DNA from: Allostella vacuolata
Lineage (GTDB): Bacteria > Pseudomonadota > Alphaproteobacteria > ATCC43930 > Allostellaceae
Direction: 5' to 3'
NCBI GenBank assembly: GCA_006739055.1
Contig: AP019702.1
Span: 2,197,001 to 2,261,000, forward strand
Length of the DNA: 64,000 bases
The notes under the pieces are model-generated. The model worked only from the letters and a program-made list of their open reading frames with translations, was not told where the DNA came from and did not search any database. This document shows, one piece after another, positions 52,812-61,421 of the stretch. The position numbers and the translations under genes were made by a program. Position 1 is the first letter of the stretch. Each line of letters starts with the position of its first letter.

Positions 52812-53687
52812 TCAGCTGCGGACGACGTTCTCGAAGCTGGTCGTCTGGGTGCCGGCGTAGAGAATCGCCGCCTGGCGTTCGGCGGCGGCCTGGTGCGCGG
52901 CGAGCGCGGCCGGGGTCAGTTCGCCGTCAGGCGCCGGCTCCGGCTCGAAATGGTGGAAGGTGTCGACGCCGCGCACCAGGGCCGCCCCGTCCTTGGGGCC
53001 GATCACCTGGCGCACATGGGTCGGGATGTAGCGGATGGCGAAGCCGATGCGGCGATCCTGGGCCCGGTTCGGCTCGGAGCCGTGGAAGATGCGGACATGG
53101 TGCAGCGACATCTCGCCCGGCTGCAGGACGAGGTCGACCGCCTGCGACTCGTCGACTTCCACGGCCAGCTCCTGGCCGCGGGTCAGCAGGTTGTTGCTGT
53201 CGTAGGTGTCCTCGTGGGCGACCTGCTCGCCATGGGTGCCGGGGATGACCTTCATCGCCCCGGACTCGATGGTGCTCGGGCTGAAGGCGACCCAGGCGGT
53301 GACGATCTCCGGCTCCGACAGGCCCCAGTAGGTCGAATCCTGGTGCCAGGATACGAAGCCCGGATCCTGCGCCTCCTTGATGAAGAAGGAGCTGGACCAG
53401 CAGTGGAAGTTGGGGCCGAGGATGTCCTCGACCGCGTCCAGGATGCGGGGATGGTTGACGAGGTCCCACAGCCACGGGAACAGCAGGTGCGACTTGTGGC
53501 GCAGGGCGCCGCGCAGCGGGCGCTTCTCGCGCGCCTCGAACGCCTCCAGCCGGCTGCGATACTCGGCCGCTTCGGCCGGCGACAGCACCGGGATGGGAAA
53601 CAGGTACCCGTCGCGGCGGTAGCTGTTCACCTGCTCGGGGGTCAGGGACTTCATGCGCGGTGCCGCGCGTTCGGCGATCAGGGACAT
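52812..53687 (-). CDS. Phytanoyl-CoA dioxygenase family protein, copy 2
   Basis: A 291-residue paralogue of the neighbouring dioxygenase. SWHQDSTYWGLSEPEIVTAWVAFSPST is nearly the same as in copy 1; the HxD pair, distal His in IFHGSEPN and the Arg in RIGFAIRYIP are all present, so both copies look active. GGAGAG before ATG 53687 supports the longer start; ATG 53654 is possible. The two copies may be subunits of one enzyme or act on successive or similar substrates. A 105-base gap separates it from the DMT exporter gene upstream. Confidence 0.9.
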   Translation of the reverse strand: MSLIAERAAPRMKSLTPEQVNSYRRDGYLFPIPVLSPAEAAEYRSRLEAFEAREKRPLRGALRHKSHLLFPWLWDLVNHPRILDAVEDILGPNFHCWSSSFFIKEAQDPGFVSWHQDSTYWGLSEPEIVTAWVAFSPSTIESGAMKVIPGTHGEQVAHEDTYDSNNLLTRGQELAVEVDESQAVDLVLQPGEMSLHHVRIFHGSEPNRAQDRRIGFAIRYIPTHVRQVIGPKDGAALVRGVDTFHHFEPEPAPDGELTPAALAAHQAAAERQAAILYAGTQTTSFENVVRS

Positions 53688-53792
53688 CGGCGCTTCTCTC
53701 CAGGAGGGTGCAGCGCGCTTATGGCAGCGCTATCACTTCTTCGGCCGGAGCCTAATCCCGAAGCCGCCCCGAAGGGAAGAGGCCGAAGTATA

Positions 53793-54737
53793 TCAGCGCG
53801 GTTTCAGTCGCCTTTTCGGCAGCAAGGTTATTGCCAGGGCGGACCCGATGCACAGCAGAGCGGCAATCTCGTGCGGGCCGACCACCTCGCCCAGGATCGC
53901 GGCACTGCTGCCCAGCCCGACCACCGGCACCGCGAGCGTGCCGATTCCCGAGACCGTGGCGGGCAGGGCGGCCACGACCCGGAACCAGGCGAGGTAGGCC
54001 GCGGCGTTGGAGATGAAGGCGAGGAAGGCCACGGCCAGCCAGCCTTCGAGCGGGATCGCCCGCCAGTCGGTCGACACGTCGACCATCGACCAGATGATCA
54101 GCAGAGGGATCACCCCGACCAGGAGCTGCCAGCCCGCCAGCACCCCGAAGTCGACCCGCCAGATGCGCCGCTTCAGCAGGATGGTGCCGACGGCGAAGGC
54201 GACGGCCGCCATCAGCGTCAGGGCGGCCCCGGCCGGCGCGTCGGCCAGCTGCGACAGGTCCTGGCTCATCAGGACCGCGATGCCGAGCACGCCCAGGCCC
54301 AGCGCCGCGAGGTGGCGCGGCGACGGCCGGTCCTTCAGCACCAGGACGGCCAGGATCGCCGTCCAGATCGGCATCGTATAGATCAGCAGGGCGGTGCGGC
54401 CGGGGCTGAGCAGCAGCACGCCGTAGGTCATGCCGATCTGGAAGACCGACATGTTGATGAAGGCGGTGACGACCAGGTCGAACCAGTGGTCGCGCGGCAC
54501 CCGCAGGCTGTGGCCGGACAGCCGCGCGATGGCGAGCAGGCTGGTCCCGGCCGCGGCCATGACGACGCAGCGGCTGGCCCACGGGTCGAAATGGTCGAGC
54601 ACGATGCGCATCACCGGGTAGCTGAGGCCCCAGGCCAGCCACACCACCGCGAGCAGGGCGTAGCTGGTCAGGGTGACGCGCCCATCTCCCGGCTTGCCCT
54701 CACCCGACCTGCCGTCGCCCGACCTGGGCTGCGGCAC
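53793..54737 (-). CDS. DMT superfamily (EamA) transporter
   Basis: A 314-residue membrane protein with about ten helices in two EamA repeats: ALLAVVWLAWGLSYPVMRIVLDHFDP starts the first, and FAVGTILLKRRIW with the following WQLLVGVIPLLIIW the second. GIGTLAVPVVGLGSSAAILGE is the conserved end of the second repeat. The start is a GTG at 54737, after a short Gly/Asp-rich leader encoded by a 9-base direct repeat (CCCGACCTG, period 15). It starts three bases after the racemase-like gene stop. Such proteins export amino acids or metabolites; the substrate is unknown. Confidence 0.87.
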   Translation of the reverse strand: MPQPRSGDGRSGEGKPGDGRVTLTSYALLAVVWLAWGLSYPVMRIVLDHFDPWASRCVVMAAAGTSLLAIARLSGHSLRVPRDHWFDLVVTAFINMSVFQIGMTYGVLLLSPGRTALLIYTMPIWTAILAVLVLKDRPSPRHLAALGLGVLGIAVLMSQDLSQLADAPAGAALTLMAAVAFAVGTILLKRRIWRVDFGVLAGWQLLVGVIPLLIIWSMVDVSTDWRAIPLEGWLAVAFLAFISNAAAYLAWFRVVAALPATVSGIGTLAVPVVGLGSSAAILGEVVGPHEIAALLCIGSALAITLLPKRRLKPR

Positions 54738-54740
54738 CGC

Positions 54741-55406
54741 TCAGGCCGCGGGCAGCAGGGCGGCGAGCCGCTCCATCGCCGAGCCGGGGCTGGTCAGGAC
54801 CGGGATGGTCACCGAGCCGGCCGGCATGCCGTCGACGACGCGGGCCATCGACGCCTGGGCCAGCACGATCACGTCGACCGCCGGCAGCATGCGCCGCACC
54901 GCGTCGGCAACGGCGGCGTCGTGGCCGTCGCGGTCGCCCGCCTGCAGCGCCTCGAACGCCCCCTGGCAGACATCGTCCAGGATCTCGACCGGCTGCCCGG
55001 CCTCCTCGGCGCGGCGCGCGATCAGATCCCGGGTCGGCGCCAGGGTGGAATTGAGGGTCGCCAGCACGCCGATGCGCGGGCCGGTCGCGACCGCGCGGTC
55101 GGCCATCGCCTCGTCGATGCGGAAGAGCGGCACCGGGCAGAGCGGCCGGGTGGCGTCGACCGCCGGCCCGATCGAGGAGCAGGTGACGAGCACGGCGTCC
55201 GCCCCGGCATCGACCGCCGACCAGACATGGCCCGCCACCCGGCGCATGGTCGCCTCCGTCAGCCGCCCCGTGCGGATGGTGTTCCGCAGCAGGCTCTCGT
55301 CGACGATGTTGAAGGTCTCCCAGCCCGGCAGGCTGGCGCGGGCAAGGTCGGCGAAGGTCGGCACGAGGCCGGGCACGGTGTGCACGAAGGCGAGCTGCTT
55401 CGCCAT
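54741..55406 (-). CDS. Aspartate/glutamate racemase family protein with one catalytic Cys
   Basis: The product is 221 residues with the two-domain layout of the Asp/Glu racemase superfamily: LAFVHTVPGLVPTFADLA at the start, the first Cys in VLVTCSSIGPAVD, and IGVLATLNSTLAPTRDLI opening the second half. The second catalytic Cys, expected in a D-x-I-x-L-x-C-T-type motif, is replaced: VIVLAQASMARVV has Ala and Ser there. Racemisation normally needs both Cys, so it may instead be an isomerase, decarboxylase or one-base enzyme. It is the first gene before the DMT exporter. Confidence 0.8.
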   Translation of the reverse strand: MAKQLAFVHTVPGLVPTFADLARASLPGWETFNIVDESLLRNTIRTGRLTEATMRRVAGHVWSAVDAGADAVLVTCSSIGPAVDATRPLCPVPLFRIDEAMADRAVATGPRIGVLATLNSTLAPTRDLIARRAEEAGQPVEILDDVCQGAFEALQAGDRDGHDAAVADAVRRMLPAVDVIVLAQASMARVVDGMPAGSVTIPVLTSPGSAMERLAALLPAA

Positions 55407-55504
55407 GGCGGATGGAACCTCGAGGCTGGGTGGGGCGGCCCGGGCAGTGGGGAGCGCCAGCCTATAGCAGGCCGGCCGGGTCGGGCCAGCGCCTTGCGGT
55501 CCGT

Positions 55505-55891
55505 TCAGTGCGGGCGGCGGTCGAGCGTGCGGATCGCGCGCGTCAGCTCGGAATCCTGGAACGGCTTGCCGATGAAGACGGCATCGTCCGGCAGCTCGGC
55601 CACGGTCGCCTCCACATGGCCGGAGACGACGACGATCCGCACCGGCGGCCAGCGGCCGCGCACATAGTGCGCCAGCATCACCCCGTTCATCGGGCCGGGC
55701 ATGTCGATGTCGGTGAACAGCGCGGCGATCTCGGGGTGGGCTTCCAGGATGCGGATCGCCTCGTCCGCCGATCCCGCTTCGTAGGTCTCGAAGCCGGCCC
55801 GCTGCATGCTGTCCGCCAGATCCATCCGGACGATGACTTCATCGTCCACGACAAGAATCGCAAGGGGAGCGTGAGGGGTTGATTGTGCCAT
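55505..55891 (-). CDS. Stand-alone receiver (single-domain response regulator)
   Basis: A 128-residue CheY-like protein with no output domain. Acidic pocket DDE at 16-18, phospho-acceptor Asp61 in LFTDIDMPGPMNG, Ser90 in VVVSGH in place of Thr, and Lys109 in FIGKPF. MPGPMNG is typical of receivers linked to hybrid or HWE-type kinases in Alphaproteobacteria. No kinase gene is adjacent; it could be a phosphate sink or intermediate, perhaps in the stress pathway that ends at PhyR. Confidence 0.9.
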   Translation of the reverse strand: MAQSTPHAPLAILVVDDEVIVRMDLADSMQRAGFETYEAGSADEAIRILEAHPEIAALFTDIDMPGPMNGVMLAHYVRGRWPPVRIVVVSGHVEATVAELPDDAVFIGKPFQDSELTRAIRTLDRRPH

Positions 55892-55940
55892 ACCCCCTCA
55901 ACGCGTCCCGGGCCGGAAGGAAACCGGGGGCGGTGAATTT

Positions 55941-57038
55941 TTATCGAAGAACGCCCAGGTCGATCATCTCGGCCACATTGTCGCCCAGGATGCGGTCCTT
56001 TTCCGCGGGCGAAAGGAATTCGCAGTATCGCCGGACATAGTCGATGCTTTGCTTATAGGTGCAGAAGCGTTCGACGTTCGGCATGTCCGAACCCCAGACC
56101 AGCTTGCCGGCGCCGTAGCGGTCGCGCATCTGGCGGATCAGCGCCTGCGCCTCGGGATAGGGATAGTCCCACACCCCGCCCCAGCTGATCGGGAACATGA
56201 TTTCCATCATCACGTTGTCGCGGCGGTAGGTGCGGTCGACCGCGTCCGGGAACTCCCACGACCCGGTGCCGGCGAAGTGGCCGACCGGCGGGCCCATCAC
56301 CAGCAGCCAGCGGGTGTCGGGATAGGCGGCGATCACCCGGTCGAGCGCCGCCAGGTTGGCGATGTAGCTCGCCCGGTCATAGTCGGGCGTCCCCGACAGC
56401 TCGATGAAGACCGGCAGGCGATAGCCGGCGATCTGGTCCCAGAATGGCCGGAAATCGGCATGGTCGACGTTGCGCGCATAGCCGTGGCGCGACATCTCGT
56501 GGGCGTAGTAGAGGCCCTTGAGGCCGAGCTTCGTCACCGCGCGGTCGACCTCGGCCAGCGTTTCCGGCCGGTCGGCGGTCGCCTCGTCGATGTTGAGCAG
56601 GCCGGTGAAGCGGGTCGGGTACTGGTTCTGGGCGAAGGCGTTGTAGTCGTTCATCGCCCCGTAGCCGCCGCCGGCCTGGAGGACGATGTGGTCGACGCCG
56701 GCATTGATCATCTGCGCCACCATCTGCTCCGGCGGGCAGACGATGTCCTGCATGGCGACCGGCATGTACTGGACGAAATAGTCCTCGCCCTCCCAGGAGA
56801 AGACGAGCTGCCCGTGCTGGCCCACCCGGAAGCGCACGTCGGTCAGGCCGGCCCAGCTGTTGTCGCCCGGCCGGAACAGCATGGTCGGCTTGATCTCCGC
56901 CCCGTCGCGGGCGCGGAAGGTGCGCGCGGCCGGCCGGGTCACGACCTTCTGCAGGTACTTCAGGTGGATCTCGGTCGAGGGGTGCCCGCAGGGACCGTCC
57001 CAGTGCTGGAACACGTGGGCGTGGCAATCGATGATCAT
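55941..57038 (-). CDS. Amidohydrolase family 2 protein (ACMSD-like barrel)
   Basis: A 365-residue metal-dependent barrel enzyme. MIIDCHAHVFQHW holds the first HxH metal motif, HEMSRHGY and FIELSG are middle barrel strands, and LVWGSDMPNVERF supplies the last Asp. Family members decarboxylate or hydrolyse carboxylic acids and lactones (ACMSD, gamma-resorcylate decarboxylase, LigI). ATG 57038 starts directly at the first strand. It is the last gene of a minus-strand set with a polar amino-acid binding protein and an aldolase. Confidence 0.87.
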   Translation of the reverse strand: MIIDCHAHVFQHWDGPCGHPSTEIHLKYLQKVVTRPAARTFRARDGAEIKPTMLFRPGDNSWAGLTDVRFRVGQHGQLVFSWEGEDYFVQYMPVAMQDIVCPPEQMVAQMINAGVDHIVLQAGGGYGAMNDYNAFAQNQYPTRFTGLLNIDEATADRPETLAEVDRAVTKLGLKGLYYAHEMSRHGYARNVDHADFRPFWDQIAGYRLPVFIELSGTPDYDRASYIANLAALDRVIAAYPDTRWLLVMGPPVGHFAGTGSWEFPDAVDRTYRRDNVMMEIMFPISWGGVWDYPYPEAQALIRQMRDRYGAGKLVWGSDMPNVERFCTYKQSIDYVRRYCEFLSPAEKDRILGDNVAEMIDLGVLR

Positions 57039-57105
57039 GGCCGCCGGATCGAAAGGGGGAAGGGGACGCGCGGGGCCGGGCGGCCCCGCGCGGCAGCGCG
57101 CCAGC

Positions 57106-57972
57106 TCAGGTGAGCTTGGCCATGTGGTGCTCGAACAGGCGCTGGACCTCGCCGTTCACGCTGAGGAAGGTGCCGTAGAAGTCGAGGAAGGCCTTCCACT
57201 CCGGATCGCCGTAGCGGACCATCCAGGTGTTCGGCCGCCGGTCGAGCGGGTTCTCGGGGTCGACCGCATAGGCCCAGCTCGAGTTGCGCTTGGCGAACAG
57301 GATGACGTCGCTGTCGCCCGAAATCCACAGGTCGGCGCGCTTGGCCCGCACCGGCTCCGCCCCCAGCGTCACCTGGCCGGTGGTGGTGATCACCTTGGCC
57401 TTGGGGAACAGGGTGGCGATGCGGCCTTCCTCGCTGGCCCCGGCAGTGACCGAGATGGTGACCGAGGGATCGTTGAAGTCGGCCGCGGTCTTGAAGCGCG
57501 CGGCGTTGTCCTTGTGGGCCAGGCACAGCGTGCCCTTGGAATAGAGCGGGCCGATGAACTGCACCGTCATCGCGCGCGCCATGGTGTAGACGGCCGAGGA
57601 CCCGAACAGGTCGTAGTCGCCCTTGCGCAGGCCGACGGTGGCGTTGGCGAAGGTGACCTCGGTCCACTCGACCTTGATCTGCATCTCCGCCGCCAGCTTC
57701 TCGACGCAGTCCTTGTAGATCCCGCCCAGCTCGCCGGTCTTGGCGTCCTTGTAGAACCAGGGCCCGGTCTGGGCGTAGCCGGCGCGCAGGACGCCCGCCT
57801 TGCGGATCTTGGCCAGGACCGAGTTCTCGCTGATGCCGGTGTCCAGCATCTGCGCATGCGCCTCGCGGATGGACGTGGCGCCGGCCAGGATGCCCGCCGC
57901 ACCGGCCGCCGCACCCGCCATCGCCACGCCGGTCAGCAGTCCGCGCCGGCCGCTGTCGATCTGGTCGCTCAT
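57106..57972 (-). CDS. Polar amino-acid-type ABC transporter substrate-binding protein
   Basis: The product is 288 residues. GRRGLLTGVAMAGAAAGAAGILAG is a Tat-type signal; the mature domain (KIRKAGVLRAGYAQTGPWFYKD, YKDCVEKLAAEMQIKVEWTEV, RKGDYDLFGSSAVYT) is a family 3 solute-binding protein. GGAGG six bases before ATG 57972 decides the start; the frame is open into the upstream gap. The matching ATPase and permeases are divergently encoded at 59254-61415, so this protein is their likely partner. Ligand probably an amino acid or cyclic derivative. Confidence 0.88.
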   Translation of the reverse strand: MSDQIDSGRRGLLTGVAMAGAAAGAAGILAGATSIREAHAQMLDTGISENSVLAKIRKAGVLRAGYAQTGPWFYKDAKTGELGGIYKDCVEKLAAEMQIKVEWTEVTFANATVGLRKGDYDLFGSSAVYTMARAMTVQFIGPLYSKGTLCLAHKDNAARFKTAADFNDPSVTISVTAGASEEGRIATLFPKAKVITTTGQVTLGAEPVRAKRADLWISGDSDVILFAKRNSSWAYAVDPENPLDRRPNTWMVRYGDPEWKAFLDFYGTFLSVNGEVQRLFEHHMAKLT

Positions 57973-58021
57973 CGCTGCCTCCTGTTCCTGTTGATTGCCG
58001 TTTGTTCCGGTCGCTTCTTCC

Positions 58022-59146
58022 CTATTGGCTGGCGCCGCGCGCGGCGATCGGCCAGACCGCTTCGACGCGGCCCTTGCGCACGCCGACATACCAGTCGTGC
58101 AGGTTGATGGTCGGGTCGCAATGGCCCGGGATCAGCCACAGCTTCTCGCCCAGCGCGAGCGGGGCCTTGGCCGCGGTCGTGCGGATCTTGCCGTGCTCGT
58201 CGGAGACGCCGGTCACCTCCAGGTCCTCGCGGCCATGCACCCAGGGCGCGCCCTTCTCCATGGTGTAGGCCTTGAGGCCGGCATCGCAGATCGCGCGATC
58301 GGCCGTCGGGATCGACATCACCGTCGCCAGCACGAACAGGCTGTGCTCGAATTCGTCGTAGCGGTTGGAGGTCTTGCCGCCGATGCGGGCGTAGTCGGTG
58401 TCCATGAACAGGTACGAGCCGCACTGCAGCTCGTTGTAGACGCCGCTGGTCGATTCGAACTGGAAGGTGCCGGTGCCGGCACCGCCGACGATGTCGCAGG
58501 CCAGCCCGACCGCGGCCAGCGCGTCGACCGTCAGCCTGGTCTTCTCCACCGCCTTCTCGATCGCGGCCTTGCGCTCGTCCCAGGTGGCGAGGTGCTGGGC
58601 GGTGCCGTGATAGGCCTGCAGCCCGCCGAAGCGCAGGCCCGGGGTGCCCGCGATCTGCTGCGCCAGCCGGACCGCCGCCTCGCCCGGCTCGACGCCGCAG
58701 CGGGCCGTGCCGACGTCGATCTCGACCAGGGCGCCCAGTTCGACGCCATAGTCGCGGGCGGCGCGGCCGGCGGCCTCGATGTGCTCGGGTGCGTCGACGC
58801 AGAGCGCCACCCGGGCCATCTTGGCCAGCGCCGCCAGGCGGGCCAGCTTGCGGTCGCCCACCACCTGGTTGCTGACCAGCACGTCGCGCACGCCGCCCGC
58901 CACCAGCACTTCGGCCTCGGCCACCTTCTGGCAGCATTGCCCGATGGCGCCGGCCTCGATCTGCTTCAGGGCGATGATCGGCGACTTGTGGGTCTTGGTG
59001 TGCGGGCGCAGGCGGACGCCGGTCCGGCGCGACACCTCGGCCAGTTTGGCGATGTTGCGCTCGAACGCGTCGAGCTCGATGACCAGGGCGGGCGTGTCGA
59101 TCTCGCTCACCGGCATGCCGATGTCGGCGGGGGGACGCAGGGGCAA
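58022..59146 (-). CDS. DSD1-family PLP enzyme (3-hydroxyaspartate/D-threonine aldolase-like)
   Basis: A 374-residue fold-type III PLP enzyme. IDTPALVIELDAFERNIAKL opens the barrel, and RLRPHTKTHKSPIIA holds the PLP-binding Lys. GGAGTGTFQFES binds the phosphate, and PGHCDPTINLHDWYVGVRKG, with its His and Cys, fits the metal site of D-threonine and beta-hydroxyaspartate aldolases. These enzymes split 3-hydroxy amino acids into glycine and an aldehyde or glyoxylate. TTG 59146 is chosen because homology to related aldolases begins there (ALPLRPPADIGMPVSE); ATG 59116 and ATG 59242 are alternatives. It is divergent from the ABC genes. Confidence 0.87.
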   Translation of the reverse strand: MPLRPPADIGMPVSEIDTPALVIELDAFERNIAKLAEVSRRTGVRLRPHTKTHKSPIIALKQIEAGAIGQCCQKVAEAEVLVAGGVRDVLVSNQVVGDRKLARLAALAKMARVALCVDAPEHIEAAGRAARDYGVELGALVEIDVGTARCGVEPGEAAVRLAQQIAGTPGLRFGGLQAYHGTAQHLATWDERKAAIEKAVEKTRLTVDALAAVGLACDIVGGAGTGTFQFESTSGVYNELQCGSYLFMDTDYARIGGKTSNRYDEFEHSLFVLATVMSIPTADRAICDAGLKAYTMEKGAPWVHGREDLEVTGVSDEHGKIRTTAAKAPLALGEKLWLIPGHCDPTINLHDWYVGVRKGRVEAVWPIAARGASQ

Positions 59147-59253
59147 GGCTTGACCTTTGCAAGGAGTGAAATCGCCGGTAGCGTATTTCAAGACCGAACG
59201 AGCCGCGATGATTATTTGCCCCTGCGAGAGCCCCGATCCCATGGCCCCGACCG

Positions 59254-60039
59254 ATGGCTGACGCCGCCTCCACGCCCCCTTGCGTCGAGGTGGTCGACCT
59301 GCACAAGCGCTTCGGACCGCTGGAGGTGCTGCGCGGCGTGTCGACCCGGGTCGACCGCGGCAGCGTCGTCAGCATCATCGGCGCCAGCGGCTCGGGCAAG
59401 AGCACGCTGCTGCGCTGCATCAACTACCTGGAGCTGCCGACCTCGGGCGAGGTCCGGATCGACGGCGAGGCGGTCGGCTTCGAGCGCCGGCCGGATGGCC
59501 AGGTGCGGAAGCGCTCGGCGCGCGAGATCGCGCGCTTCCGCCAGGACCTCGGCATGGTCTTCCAGCAGTTCAACCTGTGGCCCCACCTGACGGTGCTGGG
59601 CAACGTGGTCGAGGCGCCGCTCCGCGTGCGCGGCATGCCGAAGCGCGAAGCCATGGAACTGGGCCGCGCCTGCCTCGCCCGTGTGCAGTTGAGCGAAAAG
59701 GCGGACGAATATCCGGCACGCCTGTCGGGCGGGCAACAGCAGCGGGTCGCCATCGCCCGGGCGCTCGCCATGCAGCCCAAGGTGATGCTGTTCGACGAGG
59801 CCACGTCGGCGCTCGACCCCGAGCTGACCGGCGAGGTGCTGGAGGTGATGCGGGGCCTGGCCGCCGACGGCACGACCATGATCGTCGTCACCCACGAGAT
59901 GGCCTTCGCGCGCGAGGTCTCCGACCGGGCGATCTACCTGCACAACGGCCTGATCGAGGAGGAGGGGCCGCCCGCCCAGGTGTTCGGCGACCCGAAGTCG
60001 GACCGCTGCCGCCAGTTCCTGGCAAAGCTGCTGCACTGA
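59254..60039 (+). CDS. Polar amino-acid ABC transporter ATP-binding protein (GlnQ/HisP type)
   Basis: A 261-residue ATPase with Walker [13 protein letters not shown]-loop [14 protein letters not shown], signature [15 protein letters not shown], Walker [16 protein letters not shown] and His in [22 protein letters not shown] and the [10 protein letters not shown] wording are diagnostic of the polar amino-acid family. The first permease gene overlaps its stop (TGATG). It powers import of the ligand bound by the divergently encoded binding protein. Confidence 0.94.
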   Translation: MADAASTPPCVEVVDLHKRFGPLEVLRGVSTRVDRGSVVSIIGASGSGKSTLLRCINYLELPTSGEVRIDGEAVGFERRPDGQVRKRSAREIARFRQDLGMVFQQFNLWPHLTVLGNVVEAPLRVRGMPKREAMELGRACLARVQLSEKADEYPARLSGGQQQRVAIARALAMQPKVMLFDEATSALDPELTGEVLEVMRGLAADGTTMIVVTHEMAFAREVSDRAIYLHNGLIEEEGPPAQVFGDPKSDRCRQFLAKLLH

Positions 60040-60743
60040 TGTTCTCGCAGAATCTCCGCGAGATGCTGGATCTCGCGCTCTTCTGGGAGTACCGGCAGAT
60101 CCTGCTGGCCGGGCTCGCCTTCAACTTCTACGTCTTCGCCGTGTCGGCGGTGGTCGCGGTCTCGCTCGGCTTCCTGGCGGCGCTCGGCCGGGTCAACCCG
60201 CTGCGGCCGCTGCGCTGGCTGGGCGCCATCCATGTCGAGACGTTCCGCAACGCGCCCGACTACGTCATGCTGGTCTGGGTGCATTTCGTCCTGCCGCTGC
60301 TGCTCAGCCAGATGCTGGGGCAGCGCATCACCTTCGCGCCCTTCGTGTCGGCGGTGATCGCGCTGGGCCTGGTCTATTCCGGCTACCTGGCGGAGACCTT
60401 CCGCACCGGCATCCAGGCGGTGCCGAAGGGCCAGATCGAGGCAGCGCGAGCCTGCGGCATGGGCGGCGCGCTCATCATGCGGCGCATCATCCTGCCCCAG
60501 GCGGTGCGGATGATGCTGCCGGAGGCGATGAACAACTTCGTCTCGCTGTTCAAGGCGACAACCATCGTCTCGCTGATCACCGTGCCCGACCTGATGTACC
60601 GGGTGTCGATGGTGACCCAGCAGGAGATGCGGCCCCTGCCGCTCTACACCGGGGCCGCCATCACCTACTTCCTGCTGATCTGGGGCGTGGCCGCGCTCGC
60701 GCGCGCCGGCAGCGAGCGCTGGCGCCGGAAGATCTGGGCCTGA
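60039..60743 (+). CDS. Polar amino-acid ABC transporter permease (HisM/GlnP type), first
   Basis: A 234-residue membrane protein with about five helices. LAGLAFNFYVFAVSAVVAVSLGFLAALG is the first pair, FVSAVIALGLVYSGYLAETFRTGIQAVPKGQIEAARACGM carries the conserved family coupling loop (AETFRTGIQAVPKGQIEAA). ATG 60039 shares a base with the ATPase stop. It should form a heterodimer with the second permease encoded three bases downstream. Confidence 0.92.
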   Translation: MFSQNLREMLDLALFWEYRQILLAGLAFNFYVFAVSAVVAVSLGFLAALGRVNPLRPLRWLGAIHVETFRNAPDYVMLVWVHFVLPLLLSQMLGQRITFAPFVSAVIALGLVYSGYLAETFRTGIQAVPKGQIEAARACGMGGALIMRRIILPQAVRMMLPEAMNNFVSLFKATTIVSLITVPDLMYRVSMVTQQEMRPLPLYTGAAITYFLLIWGVAALARAGSERWRRKIWA

Positions 60744-60746
60744 CCG

Positions 60747-61415
60747 ATGGGCAACTGGGAACGGCTGGTCTGGAACCAGCGCGACGTGCTGCTGCAGGGC
60801 CTCCTGGTCACCATCGAGATCTGCGCCATCGCCTTTGCCGTCGCCATCGTCATGGGGCTGGGGCTGGCGCTGATCCGCCTCTACGTCCGGCCGCTGCGCT
60901 GGATCGCCGGCTTCTGGATCGAGTATTGCCGGGCGACGCCGATCTTCGTGCAGCTGATGTGGGTCAACTATGTCTGGCCGGAGCTGATCGGCTGGCCGAC
61001 CTCGTTCTACACCGCCGGCTGGGTGGCGCTGGCGCTGCAGTCGTCCGGCTACCTGGCGGAAACCTTCCGTGCGGGGATCGAGAACATCGGCCGCGGCCAG
61101 CGCGAGGCCGCGGCGGCCGTCGGCATGTCGCCGATCCTGGCCTTCCGGCGCATCGTCCTGCCCCAGGTGCTGGTGATGATCGCGCCCACGATCGTCACCC
61201 AGTTCACCGTGATCGTGAAATCCTCGACGCTGGTCTCGGTCATCACCGTCCAGGACCTGATGTTCCAGTCCCAGCGGCTGGTCAACGTGTGGTACGAGCC
61301 GATCGAGATCCTGACGGCGACGGCCGCCCTCTACATCCTTTTCATCTTCGCCGTCTCGGCCCTGGGCAAGGCGCTCGCCGACCGCCTCAGGCTGCGCTAC
61401 GGCCTCGGAACCTGA
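60747..61415 (+). CDS. Polar amino-acid ABC transporter permease (HisQ/GlnP type), second
   Basis: A 222-residue membrane protein of the same family. LLQGLLVTIEICAIAFAVAIVMGLGLALIRL gives the first helices, YCRATPIFVQLMWVNYVWP the typical periplasmic stretch, and GYLAETFRAGIENIGRGQREAAAAVGM the coupling loop. It starts three bases after the first permease stop and ends six bases before hyuA, placing the hydantoinase-type genes in the same transcript as the transporter. Confidence 0.92.
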   Translation: MGNWERLVWNQRDVLLQGLLVTIEICAIAFAVAIVMGLGLALIRLYVRPLRWIAGFWIEYCRATPIFVQLMWVNYVWPELIGWPTSFYTAGWVALALQSSGYLAETFRAGIENIGRGQREAAAAVGMSPILAFRRIVLPQVLVMIAPTIVTQFTVIVKSSTLVSVITVQDLMFQSQRLVNVWYEPIEILTATAALYILFIFAVSALGKALADRLRLRYGLGT

Positions 61416-61421
61416 AGGCAT

